Source: an uncultured Pseudomonadota bacterium (GTDB lineage Bacteria; Pseudomonadota; Gammaproteobacteria; Steroidobacterales; Steroidobacteraceae). Taken from it: a stretch of 64,000 bases of DNA. The notes under the pieces are model-generated. The model was not told the origin of the DNA. It searched no databases and was given only the letters and a program-made list of their open reading frames with translations. Where the stretch lies: positions 62,001-126,000 of the forward strand of contig CAIYLH010000115.1 of NCBI GenBank assembly GCA_903927005.1. The letters run 5' to 3'. A program made the translations under genes and the position numbers. Below are positions 49,688-61,297 of this stretch, piece by piece. Each line of letters opens with the position of its first letter. Position 1 is the stretch's first letter.

Positions 49688-50721
49688 GAATGCTCCGGGT
49701 CGGAATTCTTGTGGCGTCCCTCGAGGGCGCGAACGCGGTCGAACATGCCATCAAGGTGCCGCAGCCTGGCCACGACGCGGCGCCAGACGCCGGCCTCCAT
49801 GGCAGGCACGCTAGAAGAATAAATGCCAGGCTTGGTCAGCGAGCGGCTGACCAGCGTCAGGCCGAGGATCACGACGTCGTCGCCGACCTCGAGGTGGCCG
49901 GCGATACCGACCGCGCCGCCGATCATGCAGCGACTACCGATTGTGGTGCTGCCGGAGATGCCGACGCAGCCCGCGATGGCGGTATGCGCGCCAATGCGCA
50001 CGTTGTGGGCGATCTGGATCTGGTTGTCGAGCTTCACGTCGTTGCCGATCACCGTGTCATCGATCGCGCCGCGATCGATGGTGGTGTTGGCGCCGATCTC
50101 GACGTCGTCGCCAACGATCACCGAACCGAGCTGCGGCACCTTGACCCAGCCGTCGACGTCCTGGGCGATGCCAAAGCCATCGGCACCGAGCACCGCACCG
50201 GAATGCAGGATGCAGCGTTGCCCGATCTGGACGCGGCGGTAGAGGGTGACGCGAGCCGCAAGGCGGGTATCGGCGCCAATGCACGCGCCACTCCCTAGCA
50301 CCGAACCGGCGCCGATAACCACGCGCTCGCCCAGCTCGACGCCCGCCTCGATCACGACGTGCGGACCCACGTGGGCGCTGGCGGCGATGCGGGCGGAAGG
50401 ATCGACCACGGCAGTGGGATGTATGCCCGGCGCCGCAACGGGCTCCGGATGCAGCCACGCCGCGATGCGGGCGTAGGTAGCGTAGGGATTCTTGGCGATC
50501 AGCGCCGCGACCGTGCAGTCGCGCGCACTCGCCTGGTCGACGACCACTGCCGCGGCCTTCGTCTGGGCGAGGTAGCGGCGGTAGCGGGGATTGGCGAGAA
50601 AAGTGACAGTGTCGGACGCCGCATCGCGCAGCGTCGCAACACCGCTGACCCGGATGTCCGGATCACCCTGCAGTACCAGGCCGAAGCGGGCGGCGATCTG
50701 CCCGAGCGTCGCTTCGGCCAT
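49684..50721 (-). CDS. lpxD: UDP-3-O-acylglucosamine N-acyltransferase LpxD
   Basis: Third step of lipid A synthesis. It has 345 residues. An N-terminal uridine-binding domain ([20 protein letters not shown]) precedes the beta-helix of hexapeptide repeats, with the active histidine in QIAHNVRIG. The C-terminal helix ([19 protein letters not shown]) is present. Confidence 0.97.
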   Translation of the reverse strand: MAEATLGQIAARFGLVLQGDPDIRVSGVATLRDAASDTVTFLANPRYRRYLAQTKAAAVVVDQASARDCTVAALIAKNPYATYARIAAWLHPEPVAAPGIHPTAVVDPSARIAASAHVGPHVVIEAGVELGERVVIGAGSVLGSGACIGADTRLAARVTLYRRVQIGQRCILHSGAVLGADGFGIAQDVDGWVKVPQLGSVIVGDDVEIGANTTIDRGAIDDTVIGNDVKLDNQIQIAHNVRIGAHTAIAGCVGISGSTTIGSRCMIGGAVGIAGHLEVGDDVVILGLTLVSRSLTKPGIYSSSVPAMEAGVWRRVVARLRHLDGMFDRVRALEGRHKNSDPEHS

Positions 50722-50741
50722 GGGACTGCTGACCGTACCGG

Positions 50742-51293
50742 TCAGGGCTTCTTCGGGGCAGGCGCAGCCGCCGCCGGGGCAGCAGCCTTGCTGGTCAGGT
50801 TCGTAAGCACCGCCGAGGTGATGTCCACCGAGTCGTTGCTGTAGATCACGCCGCCAGCCAGCACGATGTCGAAGCCCTGCGCCTTGGCGTAGACGCGAAC
50901 CGACTCGTAGATGACCTTCTGCAGGCGCTGCAGTTCTTCGTTCTGACGCAGCTGGACGTCTTCCTGGAACTCCTTCGCACGGCGCTCGAGGTTCAGCTGC
51001 GAGTCACGCAGGTCCCGCTGGGTCTTGTTGCGCTCCGACTCGGACATCGTCGCCTGGTCGCGCTCGAACTTCTGGGCACGCGCCTCGAAGTCCTTCTTCT
51101 GCGACTCGATCGTCTTCTGGCGGGGACCGAACTCGCCTTCCAGCGCCTGGCTCACGGCACGGGCCTGGGGAGCTTCGGCCAACAGCCGCTGGCTGTCGAC
51201 GACGGCGATCTTCTGGGACTGCGCGTACGCGGCCGGCGTGAGCGCAAGGCCGACGGCGCCGACAACGATCAGGGCAAGGGAGGAAATTCGCAT
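50742..51293 (-). CDS. skp: periplasmic chaperone Skp/OmpH
   Basis: Trimeric holdase for unfolded outer-membrane proteins. It has 183 residues. A signal peptide ([22 protein letters not shown]) precedes [15 protein letters not shown], then a long charged coiled coil (about 45-125) and a C-terminal Ala/Pro tail. ATG 51293 is preferred as it gives a normal signal peptide. Located between bamA and lpxD as usual. Confidence 0.93.
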   Translation of the reverse strand: MRISSLALIVVGAVGLALTPAAYAQSQKIAVVDSQRLLAEAPQARAVSQALEGEFGPRQKTIESQKKDFEARAQKFERDQATMSESERNKTQRDLRDSQLNLERRAKEFQEDVQLRQNEELQRLQKVIYESVRVYAKAQGFDIVLAGGVIYSNDSVDITSAVLTNLTSKAAAPAAAAPAPKKP

Positions 51294-51331
51294 GGAGGAC
51301 AGACCTATGTATGACAAAGGATTGATTTTAA

Positions 51332-53770
51332 TCAGAAAGCGGACCCGATGGAGAACTGGAAGCCCTCGCGCTCGTCGGCATAGGTAATCCCGTTACCCTT
51401 GCTTGCGTTCAGCGGTACTGCATAGCTGAAACGGAAGATACCGAGCGGTGCGAGCCACTGGACCGCGATGCCGGTCGAGCGCTTGAGATTATTGTAGCTG
51501 AACTTGTAATTGACGGGCGACACCCGGTCCGCCCCGACGAAACTGGTGCAACAGGTCGAAAACACGTTGCCCATGTCGTAGAAGGCGCTGACCCGGACGT
51601 TGGCCTTCCACTTCTCCGGCGTCGGGAACAGGATTTCGGCGTTGGCCACCGTCATCAGGTCGCCGCCGTACGGGTTGCCAAAGCTGTCCTTCGGCCCCAG
51701 CCGGCTCTCGCGGAAGCCGCGCACCGTATCAGGACCGCCGCCATAGAACTGGCGGAACGGCGGCAGCGCGGTCGAGTTGCCGAGCTTGTTGCCGTAGGCC
51801 ACCTGCGCCTTGAGGGCAAAGGTGAAGTGCGCCGGCAGCGGCGTCAGCTTGAGGAAGTCGAAGCTGGTCGTGTAGTAACGCACCGCCGTACCTGGCAGCG
51901 CGTACGAGCCCTGCACCGCGACACGCATGCCGCGATCGGCAAAGATCGACCGGTTGCGGCTGTCGTAGCTCCAGCCCGCGACCGCCTCGAAGACGTTGAA
52001 GCGCGATCCGAAGAAGTCAAAGGTGGTCGTGGCACCAGTGCCGTCGTAGCTGGTCGCGGTACGGATGAACGGGTGACCGTTGCTGCGCACCCAGTTGACC
52101 GCCTCGCGCGCGCTGCTCGAGTCACTCGCCAGCAGTTCGTTGCTGGAGACCGACACACCGAAGCGCAGACCCTGATACTCGGAGATCGGAATGCCCCACT
52201 CCATCGCTGCGTTGAGCATAGAGGTGGAGAACTGCGACGCCGAGGAGACGAACTGCGTCGTCTTGCGGTAGCTGAACGACACCGTACGGGCGACACCGTC
52301 GATGGTGGTCGCAGGATTGGTGTGCGAAAGGCTGTAGATGCTCGAGTACTTGCCGGCGTTGATCTCCGCCGCGATGCGCTCGCCGCGACCCATGAAGTTC
52401 GAGTGCACGAAGTTGCCGTTGAGGATCAGCTTCTGCGACTGCGAGTAACCGATGCCGCCGCCGAACTGGCCGGGCAGGCCTTCCTTGACGTCGAATTCCA
52501 CATCCACCAGATCGGGCGTGCCGGCAACCGGCTTGTTCTCGCTCTCGACCTTCTCGATGTACGGCAAGCGCTGCAGGCGCTGCTTGGAACGCTCAACCGC
52601 CTGGTTGGAGAGCCACGTGCCCTCCATCTGGCGCATCTCGCGCCGCAGCACCTCGTCATTGATCGAGTTGACGTTCTTGAAGTTGATCTGGCGCACGTAG
52701 GCGCGATTACCCGGATCAATGAAGAAGGTCAGCGAAACTGTCTTCTTTTCGGCGTCAGTGGTCGGCACCGGCTCGATCTTGGCGAACGCGTAACCCTCCG
52801 CGCCGAGCCGGTAGTTCATCAGCTCCTGCGAGGCTGTGACCAGCTTCTTCGAGTAGGTCTGGCCCGGCTGCACCTGCAGCAGACGCTTCAGATCGGCCTC
52901 GGGCACGACCATGGTGCCTGCAAGCTTGACCTCGGAAACCTTGTAGACCTCACCCTCGGTCACGTTGACCGTGATGAAGATGTCGTCCTTTTCCGGCGCG
53001 ATCGCGACCTGAGTCGAATCGATCTGGAAGTTGGCGTAACCGCGATCCATGTACCAGGAACGCAGCTTCTCGAGATCGCCCTGCAGCGATTCACGAGAGT
53101 AGCGATCGTCCTGCTTGTACCAGGACAGCCAGTTCGGCGTCTTCAGCTCAAGCGTCTCGAGAATCTTCTTGGGCGGGTACTTGGTATCACCGACGAAGTT
53201 GATCTGGCGGATGCGTGCGCGCTTGCCTTCCTTGATGTCGATCGTGATCTTGACCTTGTTGCCCGGCACATCTTCGACCTTGGTATCGACGCGTACGGCG
53301 TACTTGCCGCGCGAGTAATACTGGTCGGTCAGGTACTGGGTGACATCTTCAAGCACGCTGCGATCGAAGGTCTTGCCGGTCGCGAGGCCGACGTTCTTGA
53401 GGCTCTTCTGCAGATCCTCCGTCTTGATGTCCTTGTTACCTTTGAGCTCGAAGCTCTCGATCGAGGGTCGCTCGCGCACGGCGACGACCAGCGTACCGCC
53501 GTCATGACGCAGCTCAACGTCGCGGAAGAAGCCCGTGGCGTATAGCGCGCGGAGAGACTCCTCGACCTTCTGGTGCGTCATCCGATCGCCGAGGCTGACC
53601 GGCAGGTAGTTGTAAACAGTACCCTCAGCGATGCGCTGCAGGCCTTCAACCTTGATGTCGCCTACGGTGAACTCGCCCGGATCGGGCGTAAGCGTCTGCG
53701 CGTCGCAGACGGCGGTGCCGAGCGCGAGCGCAACGGCCAGGGTAACGGCGCGAGAAAGCCGGGGTCGCAT
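51332..53770 (-). CDS. bamA: outer membrane assembly factor BamA
   Basis: Inserts beta-barrel proteins in the outer membrane. It has 812 residues: a signal peptide (about 1-24), five POTRA domains (about 27-430) and a 16-strand barrel. VRGFRESRLGPKD is the lid-loop VRGF motif. The last residue is phenylalanine (SIGSAF), the usual barrel signal. Confidence 0.98.
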   Translation of the reverse strand: MRPRLSRAVTLAVALALGTAVCDAQTLTPDPGEFTVGDIKVEGLQRIAEGTVYNYLPVSLGDRMTHQKVEESLRALYATGFFRDVELRHDGGTLVVAVRERPSIESFELKGNKDIKTEDLQKSLKNVGLATGKTFDRSVLEDVTQYLTDQYYSRGKYAVRVDTKVEDVPGNKVKITIDIKEGKRARIRQINFVGDTKYPPKKILETLELKTPNWLSWYKQDDRYSRESLQGDLEKLRSWYMDRGYANFQIDSTQVAIAPEKDDIFITVNVTEGEVYKVSEVKLAGTMVVPEADLKRLLQVQPGQTYSKKLVTASQELMNYRLGAEGYAFAKIEPVPTTDAEKKTVSLTFFIDPGNRAYVRQINFKNVNSINDEVLRREMRQMEGTWLSNQAVERSKQRLQRLPYIEKVESENKPVAGTPDLVDVEFDVKEGLPGQFGGGIGYSQSQKLILNGNFVHSNFMGRGERIAAEINAGKYSSIYSLSHTNPATTIDGVARTVSFSYRKTTQFVSSASQFSTSMLNAAMEWGIPISEYQGLRFGVSVSSNELLASDSSSAREAVNWVRSNGHPFIRTATSYDGTGATTTFDFFGSRFNVFEAVAGWSYDSRNRSIFADRGMRVAVQGSYALPGTAVRYYTTSFDFLKLTPLPAHFTFALKAQVAYGNKLGNSTALPPFRQFYGGGPDTVRGFRESRLGPKDSFGNPYGGDLMTVANAEILFPTPEKWKANVRVSAFYDMGNVFSTCCTSFVGADRVSPVNYKFSYNNLKRSTGIAVQWLAPLGIFRFSYAVPLNASKGNGITYADEREGFQFSIGSAF

Positions 53771-53804
53771 GCGGGTGTGAGTCCCTTATCGTTATTACGT
53801 GCGG

Positions 53805-55178
53805 CTAGCCGAAATGGCGCACGTCATTGTAGAAAGCAAGGCTCATCAGGAGGATCAGAAGCGCGATACCTACCTGCTGGCCAATGGCCTGCAGACGCAT
53901 CGACAATGGGCTTCCCTTGACGGCTTCGGCCAACTGATACACGACCTGGCCGCCGTCGAGCACGGGCACCGGCATCAGGTTCAGCACTCCGAGGCTGATG
54001 CTGACCGCGGCCAGGAAGGTCAAGAAAGAAGCTAGCCCTTCGCGGGCGCTGATGCCGGCGTAGGCGGCGATGCTGAGCGGGCCGTTGACGTTCTTCAGCG
54101 AGACCTCGCCGGTGACCATGCGCCACAGGAACTTGAGCGTGACGGCGGTCGTCTGCCACGTGCGATGCAGCGCGGGACCGACCGCTGCGAACGGACCATA
54201 ACGCTCCAGCACCTGTGCCGACGCCGGGAACGTGGCCTGCCCGCCCGGGGCGATGCCAATGCGCCCAACCCGGCGTTGCTGCGGATCCGACGGATCGATC
54301 TCGGCCCGCACCTGTACCGGCAAGCGCAAGTCCGCCGTACCGCGGCGCACGTCCAGATCAACCGTCGTGCCGGCACGCTGGGTAATCAGCGCGCGAAAAT
54401 CCACGAACTCGGTGACCCGTTCGCCGTTGATCGCCAGGATCTCGTCGCCGGCCTGCAGGCCAGCGGCCGCGGCAGCGCCGCCGTCCACCACGCGACCCAC
54501 GATGACCGGCAGGTGCGGGCGGATGAAGCCAAAGCCCAGGCCATCCGACCAGGCACCGGGCTCGGTCAGCGCCCGACGCGCTGCGGGAGGGACCAGGATC
54601 GCTACCGGCGAGACGACACCGCCACGACGAACCTGCAGGTCGATACGGCCTTCGTCCACCAGCTGGTAGAGCGTCGAGATCACAGCCGCCTCGATCGTCG
54701 CGACCCCGGCGCCCGCGACAGACACGATCTCGTCGCCGTTACGCAGCCCGGCCTGCGCCGCGTAGGAACCGGCGCGAACCTCGCCAATGAGCGGCTTGAG
54801 CCCCGGTACACCGGCCAGGTACAGACACCAGAAGGCCACGATCGCAAACAGGAAATTGGCGCCTGCACCGGCCACCAGCACCAGCACGCGCTGCCACCAC
54901 GGACGACGCGTGAAGGCACGCGGCAGATCGGCCTCGGCGACCGGGCTCTCGCGCTCGTCGGCAAGTCGCACATAGCCGCCCAGCGGGATCAGACCGATGA
55001 CGTACTCGACGCCGTCGCGACCGACACGACGGGCAATCGGCCTGCCGAAGCCCACCGAGAAGCGCAATACCTTGAAGCCGAGGCGCCGGGCGACCCAGAA
55101 ATGACCGAATTCGTGCACGGCGACCAGCACGCCGATCGCGACGATGAACGACAATATCTGGATCAAAACGACGCTCAC
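53805..55178 (-). CDS. rseP: site-2 intramembrane zinc protease RseP
   Basis: Cleaves RseA within the membrane after DegS to release RpoE. It has 457 residues: HEFGH at 22-26, two PDZ domains (about 120-300; [13 protein letters not shown] and [13 protein letters not shown]), and the LDG motif in [14 protein letters not shown]. It starts 4 bases inside the dxr stop. Its substrate RseA is encoded at 16.5 kb. Confidence 0.98.
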   Translation of the reverse strand: MSVVLIQILSFIVAIGVLVAVHEFGHFWVARRLGFKVLRFSVGFGRPIARRVGRDGVEYVIGLIPLGGYVRLADERESPVAEADLPRAFTRRPWWQRVLVLVAGAGANFLFAIVAFWCLYLAGVPGLKPLIGEVRAGSYAAQAGLRNGDEIVSVAGAGVATIEAAVISTLYQLVDEGRIDLQVRRGGVVSPVAILVPPAARRALTEPGAWSDGLGFGFIRPHLPVIVGRVVDGGAAAAAGLQAGDEILAINGERVTEFVDFRALITQRAGTTVDLDVRRGTADLRLPVQVRAEIDPSDPQQRRVGRIGIAPGGQATFPASAQVLERYGPFAAVGPALHRTWQTTAVTLKFLWRMVTGEVSLKNVNGPLSIAAYAGISAREGLASFLTFLAAVSISLGVLNLMPVPVLDGGQVVYQLAEAVKGSPLSMRLQAIGQQVGIALLILLMSLAFYNDVRHFG

Positions 55179-56362
55179 GCCGCTTCTCCTGCGAAGCCTA
55201 CGACCAGTTCCATCGCCCGCCGCCGCGCCTCGCCATCGGCGGCCAGCACGTCGGCGAGCGAGCTCACCACCGCCGCCGGCTGACGTTCGAGTACGCGTTC
55301 AATGACCGCGGCGATGGCAGTAAAGTTCAAACGTCCCTCCAGGAATGCAGCGACAGCGACCTCGTTGGCGGCATTTAGGATCGCCGCCGCCGTGCCACCG
55401 CTGCGAGCGGCCACCTCGGCCAGCCTCAGGCACGGAAACCGACCCCGGTCGGGCGCCTCGAAGTGGAGACCCCCCAACCGGAGCATATCCAGGGATTCTA
55501 CACCGGACTCCATGCGCTCCGGCCATGCGAGCGCATGAGCGATCGGAGTACGCATGTCGGGGTTGCCCATCTGGGCGAGTGTCGAGCCGTCACTGTAGGC
55601 CACCAGCGAGTGGACAATGCTCTCAGGATGGATCACGACCTCGATCCCGCCCGCGGGCACCCCGAACAGCAGCTGGGCCTCGATCAACTCCAGTCCCTTG
55701 TTCATCAGCGTCGCCGAATCGACCGAAATCTTGCGGCCCATGACCCAGCGCGGGTGCGCACAGGCCTGCTCGGGCGTGACCGCAGCCAGCGTGTCCAGTG
55801 GCCGGCGCAGGAACGGACCGCCAGAGGCGGTCAGCCAGATTCGGACGACGCCCGCCGGCACGACGCCCGGGCGGGTCGGCGGCAGGCATTGGAAAATGGC
55901 GTTGTGCTCGCTGTCGATCGGCAGCAGTTCGGCACCATTGGCGGCGACCGCGTCCAGCAGCAGCCGGCCGGACATGACCAGCGCCTCCTTGTTGGCCAGC
56001 AGCAGCCGGCGCCCGGCACGGGCTGCCGCGAGGGTCGGGGCAAGGCCCGCGGCACCGACAATGGCGGCCATGACGATATTGGCCTCAGGCAGCGTCGCCG
56101 CGACCACCAGCCCCGCCTCGCCCGTCAGCACCTCAGTCCTCAAACCCGCGGCGGCGAGTGCCGCACGCAGCTCCGCGGCGTGGGTGGGATCGGCAAGTAC
56201 CGCCAGCTGCGGCCGCCAGCGACGGCACTGCTCCGCCAGCAACTGCCAGCGCGCGCGCGCCGTCAAGGCAACGACCTCGAAGCGCTCCGGGTAACGGCCG
56301 AGCACGTCCAGCGTGCTCTGGCCGATGCTGCCGGTCGAGCCGAGGATAGCAATGCCCTTCAT
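55175..56362 (-). CDS. dxr: 1-deoxy-D-xylulose 5-phosphate reductoisomerase
   Basis: Makes MEP, entry to the isoprenoid pathway. It has 395 residues from ATG 56362. NADPH loop GSTGSIG is at 8-14; [38 protein letters not shown] and [10 protein letters not shown] are the active-site segments. It is downstream of cdsA and upstream of rseP. Confidence 0.98.
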   Translation of the reverse strand: MKGIAILGSTGSIGQSTLDVLGRYPERFEVVALTARARWQLLAEQCRRWRPQLAVLADPTHAAELRAALAAAGLRTEVLTGEAGLVVAATLPEANIVMAAIVGAAGLAPTLAAARAGRRLLLANKEALVMSGRLLLDAVAANGAELLPIDSEHNAIFQCLPPTRPGVVPAGVVRIWLTASGGPFLRRPLDTLAAVTPEQACAHPRWVMGRKISVDSATLMNKGLELIEAQLLFGVPAGGIEVVIHPESIVHSLVAYSDGSTLAQMGNPDMRTPIAHALAWPERMESGVESLDMLRLGGLHFEAPDRGRFPCLRLAEVAARSGGTAAAILNAANEVAVAAFLEGRLNFTAIAAVIERVLERQPAAVVSSLADVLAADGEARRRAMELVVGFAGEAA

Positions 56363-56369
56363 CGGCGGC

Positions 56370-57179
56370 TCACCGCAGCACACCGAGCCAGGTCAGACCG
56401 AGCACGAAGAACGGTGCGGCCGCCGTAATGCTGTCGATCCGATCGAGCACGCCGCCGTGACCCGGCAGGAGGCTGCCGCTGTCTTTGAGCCCGGCCACAC
56501 GCTTGAACATGCTCTCGGTCAGGTCACCGATGATCGAGGCGCAGACCACGACCATGGCGAGGCCGACGAACGGCACCATCGGACAGCCCAGCCAGCGCAC
56601 CTCGAGCAGCGCCACAACCAGCGCGAGCGCCGTGCCACCAAGCACGCCTTCCCAGGTCTTGTTGGGGCTGACGGCCGGAGCGAGCTTGAGTCGCCCCCAG
56701 CGACGACCGGCGAAATACGCGCCGACGTCGGCGGCCCAGACCAGCAGCAGCAGGCACATCAGCAGCGCCGCGCCGCGCGGCGCAGGTGCCCCGCCAAGCA
56801 GGCGAGCCACAGCAATCCAGGTCGGCACCAGCACCAGCAAGCCTGCGATCGCTGCCGTGACCGTCGAGACCGCGGCCGGGCGCAGGCATAGCCACAGCAG
56901 CGCCACCGCCCACCATGCCGCCGCCACGAACATCAGATTCATCAACTGCTGCGGCTCGCGAGTCGCGTTCCAGCTCATCGCCGCGAGCATCGAGACGACC
57001 AGCAGGTAGCAAAGCCGCGCCAGTGGGCGGGTCAGGCCCGCGAACCGCGCCCACTCCCAGGCACCGAACAACAGTGCCGCGCCAAAGAACGCGATCCCCG
57101 CCAGCGGCGGCATCGCGAACAGCACCACGAGCAGCACGGCTGCGAGAATCAGCGCGGTGATAACGCGCGTCTTCAGCAC
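56370..57179 (-). CDS. cdsA: phosphatidate cytidylyltransferase
   Basis: Integral membrane enzyme making CDP-diacylglycerol. It has 269 residues and about eight membrane helices. The signature is split between [17 protein letters not shown] and [19 protein letters not shown]. The start GTG 57179 overlaps the uppS end by 7 bases. Confidence 0.96.
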   Translation of the reverse strand: MLKTRVITALILAAVLLVVLFAMPPLAGIAFFGAALLFGAWEWARFAGLTRPLARLCYLLVVSMLAAMSWNATREPQQLMNLMFVAAAWWAVALLWLCLRPAAVSTVTAAIAGLLVLVPTWIAVARLLGGAPAPRGAALLMCLLLLVWAADVGAYFAGRRWGRLKLAPAVSPNKTWEGVLGGTALALVVALLEVRWLGCPMVPFVGLAMVVVCASIIGDLTESMFKRVAGLKDSGSLLPGHGGVLDRIDSITAAAPFFVLGLTWLGVLR

Positions 57180-57916
57180 GCGTCGATCCCCGCCGCCTGC
57201 GTGCGACCGAAGCGTCGCTCGCGCTCAGCGAAACCATCGAGTGCCGCGGCATAGTCATCCGCCCCGAACGCCGGCCAGAGCGTGTCGGTGAACCACAGCT
57301 CGGTGTAGGCGAGGTTCCACAGCAGGAAATTGCTGATGCGCTGCTCACCACCGGTACGGATGAACAGGTCCGGATCCGGCAGCTCGCCGATCGACAGCTC
57401 TTGACCAAAGCGGGCCTCGTCGATCTGCTCGGGCTGCAGCGTGCCGTCACGACAGGCAACCGCCAGACGCCGCGCGGCACCGACGATGTCCCAGCGCCCC
57501 CCGTAGCCAAAGGCGATCACGACCGTCAGCCCCTGGTTATCACGCGTCAGGGCTTCGGCAGACGCCATGCTCGCCACCACCGCAGGCGCGAGCTGCTCGC
57601 GTGCACCGATGAAGCGAACGCGAATGCCGCGCTTGGAGAGCTCTTCGATTTCACGGTCGAGGGACTCGAGGAACAGCTGCATCAGCAGCCCGACCTCGGA
57701 CACCGGTCGCTTCCAGTTCTCGCTGGAAAACGCGAACAGCGTCAGCACCTCGACGCCGCGTTCGGCGCTCTTCTCTATGCACATGCGAACGGGTTTGATG
57801 CCGGCCCGGTGCCCGGCCGGGCGCGGTAGCGCCCGGGCCCCGGCCCAGCGGCCGTTGCCGTCCATGATGATCGCCACGTGCCTAGGAACGCGCACGGGTC
57901 GTACGGACCTCCTCAC
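57173..57916 (-). CDS. uppS: undecaprenyl diphosphate synthase
   Basis: cis-prenyltransferase that makes the C55 carrier for peptidoglycan and O-antigen. About 247 residues. The catalytic aspartate is D19 in [20 protein letters not shown] and the C-terminal [18 protein letters not shown] are present. GTG 57916 overlaps the frr stop (GTGA). GTG 57895 follows a strong GAGGAGG with 12 bases spacing and is a serious alternative. Confidence 0.95.
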   Translation of the reverse strand: MRRSVRPVRVPRHVAIIMDGNGRWAGARALPRPAGHRAGIKPVRMCIEKSAERGVEVLTLFAFSSENWKRPVSEVGLLMQLFLESLDREIEELSKRGIRVRFIGAREQLAPAVVASMASAEALTRDNQGLTVVIAFGYGGRWDIVGAARRLAVACRDGTLQPEQIDEARFGQELSIGELPDPDLFIRTGGEQRISNFLLWNLAYTELWFTDTLWPAFGADDYAAALDGFAERERRFGRTQAAGIDAC

Positions 57917-58470
57917 ACCTGGAGGAGATCCTTCTCCTTCTCGGCAAAGACGGCGTCGCATTCAGCGACAAAGCGATCGGTGATCTTCTGGATCTCGTCC
58001 TGAGCACGTCGATCATCGTCCTGCGAGACGAGTTTCTCCTTGAGCATTTCCTTGAGGTCATTCATCGCGTCGCGACGAACGTTGCGAACCGCGACGCGCG
58101 CGTTCTCGGTCTCGTGCTTGGCCACCTTGACCAGATCACGCCGCCGTTCCTCGGTGAGCGCAGGCATCGGCAAGCGGATGACCGTACCGGCCGTGTTGGG
58201 CGTAAGGCCAAGGTCGGACTTCATGATCGCCTTCTCGATGATCGGAATCATCGACTTGTCCCAAGGGGACACGGCGAGCGTGCGGGCGTCCTCGACGATC
58301 ACGTTCGCTACCTGCGAAAGCGGCGTCTCGGAACCATAAAAGTCGACTTTCAGGTGTTCCAGCAGCGAGGTGCTGGCGCGCCCTGTGCGCATGCGCTTGA
58401 ATTCAACCTTGAGGGCCGCCACGCACTTCGTCATGCGTTCGACTGCGTCTTTCTTGAGATCTTCGATCAT
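57913..58470 (-). CDS. frr: ribosome recycling factor
   Basis: Splits post-termination ribosomes with EF-G. It has 185 residues, exactly the family length. [33 protein letters not shown] and [16 protein letters not shown] text ([19 protein letters not shown]) are diagnostic. Confidence 0.98.
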   Translation of the reverse strand: MIEDLKKDAVERMTKCVAALKVEFKRMRTGRASTSLLEHLKVDFYGSETPLSQVANVIVEDARTLAVSPWDKSMIPIIEKAIMKSDLGLTPNTAGTVIRLPMPALTEERRRDLVKVAKHETENARVAVRNVRRDAMNDLKEMLKEKLVSQDDDRRAQDEIQKITDRFVAECDAVFAEKEKDLLQV

Positions 58471-58502
58471 CTCGTTCCTCCGTGCCCGCCAGAGCCGACT
58501 GG

Positions 58503-59243
58503 TCAGCCGTTCGAAACGACCGTACCGACATCCTCGCCTTCAATGATCCGCATCAGGTCGCCCGAATTATGCTGGTTGAAAACCTGCAGGGGCAGCTTGT
58601 TGTCGCGGCACATGACAATCGCCGTCGCGTCCATGACGTTCAGGCGGTCGTTGAGAACCTGGTCGAACGTCAGGTGCGTATAGCGCGTCGCGTTCGGGTT
58701 CGTCAGCGGATCGTCCGTATAGATGCCGTTGACCTTGGTGGCCTTCAGCAGGATATCCGCCCCGATCTCGATGCCACGCAAACTGGCGGCGGTATCGGTC
58801 GTGAAAAACGGATTACCGGTGCCCGCGGCAAACAGCACGACCCGTCCCTTCTCCAGGTGACGGATCGCACGCCGGCGAATGTAGTCCTCGCAGACCTCGT
58901 TGATCTGCAACGCGGACATCACCCGCGCATAGGCGCCGAGGGACTCCAGCGCATCCTGCATCGCCAGCGCGTTGATCACCGTCGCCAGCATGCCCATGTG
59001 ATCGCCAGTGGTGCGATCCATGCCAGTGCGGGCCAGGCCCGCACCGCGAAAGATGTTGCCGCCGCCGATCACGACGGCAACCTGGACGCCGTGCGCCTGC
59101 ACCTCGATGATCTCGTTCGCGAGACGCTTTAGCACCTCGGGATCGATACCGTAGTCGCCATTGCCCATCAGGGCTTCGCCGCTCAGCTTGAGCAGAATGC
59201 GGCGATAGCGCGACTTCTTTGCGGGTGCGGGCACTTGGCTCAT
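58503..59243 (-). CDS. pyrH: UMP kinase
   Basis: Phosphorylates UMP to UDP. It has 246 residues from ATG 59243. [40 protein letters not shown] and [12 protein letters not shown] are family blocks. The upstream open frame is not conserved. tsf-pyrH-frr order is standard. Confidence 0.98.
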   Translation of the reverse strand: MSQVPAPAKKSRYRRILLKLSGEALMGNGDYGIDPEVLKRLANEIIEVQAHGVQVAVVIGGGNIFRGAGLARTGMDRTTGDHMGMLATVINALAMQDALESLGAYARVMSALQINEVCEDYIRRRAIRHLEKGRVVLFAAGTGNPFFTTDTAASLRGIEIGADILLKATKVNGIYTDDPLTNPNATRYTHLTFDQVLNDRLNVMDATAIVMCRDNKLPLQVFNQHNSGDLMRIIEGEDVGTVVSNG

Positions 59244-59268
59244 CAACGGTGCCCCTCTACGACCAAGG

Positions 59269-60156
59269 TCACTTCTTTTCGCTGCTCTTGACCGTAGCTG
59301 CAACTTCGTCCGCGAAGTTCTCCAGCTTCTTCTCGATGCCGGCACCGACTTCAAGGCGCGCGAACGACTTGATGGTGGCTGCCGCCTGCTTCAGGAGCTT
59401 CTCGACCGTAATGTCGGGATCCTTGACGAACGGCTGGCCCACCAGCGTGATCTCGGCAAGGTACTTGCGGATACGCCCCTCGACCATCTTCTCGATGATC
59501 GCAGCGGGCTTGCCCTCACCGTCCGCCTGCGCACTGAGAATTTCCTTCTCCTTGGCGAGCTGATCGGCGGGCACCTGACTGGAATCCACGTACTGCGGGT
59601 TGATCGCAGCAACGTGCATCGCGAGATCCCGCGCTAGCGCCACGTCACCGCCCTCCAGGGCGACGATTGCACCGATGCGCGTGCCGTGCAGGTAGCTGCC
59701 GAGCACGCCTGACGAGGTGATCCGGTTAAGACGGCGAACGGTGATGTTCTCACCGATCTTGGCGATCAGCGCACGACGGCGCTCTTCGATCGCCGTGCCA
59801 TCGCTGCCCTTGGCGGCGAGCACGTCCTCAACCGACTCAGCGCCCGAGGCGAGCGCCGCCGCGGCAGCCGCGTCGGCGAACGCCACGAAGTCCGCTTCGC
59901 GCGCGACGAAGTCCGTCTCGCAGTTGACCTCGACCAGAACGCCCGTGTGTCCGTCACTGCTGCCGGCGTAGACGATGCGGCCCTCGGCCGCAATGCGCGA
60001 AGCCTTCTTGTCGGCCTTCGTCAGGCCCGACTTGCGCATGATTTCGGCAGCAGACTCGAGGTCGCCATTGGCTTCCACGAGCGCCTTCTTGCACTCCATC
60101 ATGCCCGCGCCAGTACGCTCGCGCAGCTGCTTAACACTCTCTGCCGTGATGTTCAT
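59269..60156 (-). CDS. tsf: elongation factor Ts
   Basis: Nucleotide exchange factor for EF-Tu. It has 295 residues. The N-terminal UBA-like domain includes [12 protein letters not shown] (15-26) and the core has [12 protein letters not shown]. The start is ATG 60156, 4 bases after the rpsB stop; a long open frame through rpsB in another phase is not used. Confidence 0.98.
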   Translation of the reverse strand: MNITAESVKQLRERTGAGMMECKKALVEANGDLESAAEIMRKSGLTKADKKASRIAAEGRIVYAGSSDGHTGVLVEVNCETDFVAREADFVAFADAAAAAALASGAESVEDVLAAKGSDGTAIEERRRALIAKIGENITVRRLNRITSSGVLGSYLHGTRIGAIVALEGGDVALARDLAMHVAAINPQYVDSSQVPADQLAKEKEILSAQADGEGKPAAIIEKMVEGRIRKYLAEITLVGQPFVKDPDITVEKLLKQAAATIKSFARLEVGAGIEKKLENFADEVAATVKSSEKK

Positions 60157-60160
60157 CGAA

Positions 60161-61045
60161 TCACTCGCTCGCGGCAGGTGCATCGGCAGCCGGCGCAGCG
60201 ACATCGGCAACAGCAACGGCAACATCAGCTTCGGCGTGAACCGACGCCGGCTTCTTCGGCGCGCCAGCCTGCGCCGGGCGGCGACGGTTGGAGTTCTTGC
60301 GACGCGGATTGCCCTGCTCGTCGAGTTCGACGAACTCGTCCTCACCCGACGGCATTTCCGGCACAGCCGACTTCGCCTCGAGCACCGAGTCGGCGATCGC
60401 AGCGGCGTACAGGTTGATGGCGCGCATGGCGTCGTCGTTACCCGGGATGACGTAGTCGACGCCCTCCGGCGAGCAGTTCGTGTCGACGACCGCGACCACC
60501 GGGATGCCAAGCTTCTTGGCTTCCTGGATCGCAATGCCTTCATGGCCGACATCGACGATGAACAGCACGTCCGGCAGGGCGCCCATGTTCTTGATGCCGC
60601 CGAGGCTGCGGCTCAGCTTGTCCTTCTCGCGACGCAGGACCTGGGCTTCCTTCTTGCCGCGGCGATCGATGCCACCGCTGTTGATCAGGTCCTCAAGCTC
60701 AGCGAGGCGCTTGACCGATCCACGGATGGTCTTGAAATTCGTCAGCATGCCGCCGAGCCAGCGCTGGTTGACGTACGGCATGTTGGCGCGCGTGGCCTCA
60801 CGCTGAATCGCCTCACGGGCGGAGCGCTTGGTGCCTACGAACAGCACGCGGCCGCCATCGGCAACGATACGCTTGATGAAGCTCGCAGCATCCGCGAACA
60901 GCGGCTGGGTCTGCTCGAGGTTGATAATATGGATTTTGTTGCGCTCGCCGAAGATATAGGGGGCCATCTTCGGGTTCCAGAAGCGGGTCTGGTGTCCAAA
61001 ATGGACGCCCGCTTCCAGCATCTGTCGCATTGACACGCTAGACAT
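60161..61045 (-). CDS. rpsB: 30S ribosomal protein S2
   Basis: Ribosomal protein S2, about 294 residues. [20 protein letters not shown] and [20 protein letters not shown] are diagnostic. It is some 50 residues longer than E. coli S2 because of a C-terminal tail, first basic ([10 protein letters not shown]) then alanine-rich. GGGAG is 3 bases from ATG 61051 and 9 from ATG 61045; the latter is preferred. Confidence 0.97.
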   Translation of the reverse strand: MSSVSMRQMLEAGVHFGHQTRFWNPKMAPYIFGERNKIHIINLEQTQPLFADAASFIKRIVADGGRVLFVGTKRSAREAIQREATRANMPYVNQRWLGGMLTNFKTIRGSVKRLAELEDLINSGGIDRRGKKEAQVLRREKDKLSRSLGGIKNMGALPDVLFIVDVGHEGIAIQEAKKLGIPVVAVVDTNCSPEGVDYVIPGNDDAMRAINLYAAAIADSVLEAKSAVPEMPSGEDEFVELDEQGNPRRKNSNRRRPAQAGAPKKPASVHAEADVAVAVADVAAPAADAPAASE

Positions 61046-61103
61046 CGTCATGTACTCCCGGGTTAGGTCCTCCGCGCACCCCGTCCGATAACCAATCAGG
61101 GGC

Positions 61104-61121
61104 CCCGCGAGAATTCGCGGG
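61104..61121 (-). promoter_or_regulatory. hairpin in the rpsB leader
   Basis: Perfect 7-bp stem (CCCGCGA and TCGCGGG) with a 4-base loop in the roughly 165-base rpsB-tsf leader. A second small hairpin (GAACCC, TC, GGGTTC) lies closer to the promoter. It is a candidate S2 autoregulatory leader. Confidence 0.45.
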
Positions 61122-61218
61122 ACAGGCCGATCAGCACCCGACCGTACGGTTTGACCCCGAACCCGAGGGTTCCGAAGGTCGATACGCGTGTGGATTTAAT
61201 TGCCAAAAATCGCCGCGC

Positions 61219-61247
61219 TTTATACCATGTACGGCTCGTGCAAACAA
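61219..61247 (-). promoter_or_regulatory. promoter of rpsB-tsf
   Basis: Minus strand TTGTTT (61247-61242), 17 bases, TATAAA (61224-61219), with TG one base before the -10. Transcription would start near 61212. Confidence 0.6.
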
Positions 61248-61297
61248 CGGTTTAGCGCGTCCCCCTGGCCACACACGGCCGCTACGAATCCCGGAAC

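Noticed and set aside
59269..60552. long form of tsf beginning inside rpsB
   Set aside because: The extra N-terminus is an out-of-phase reading of rpsB; EF-Ts begins at MNITAES at 60156.
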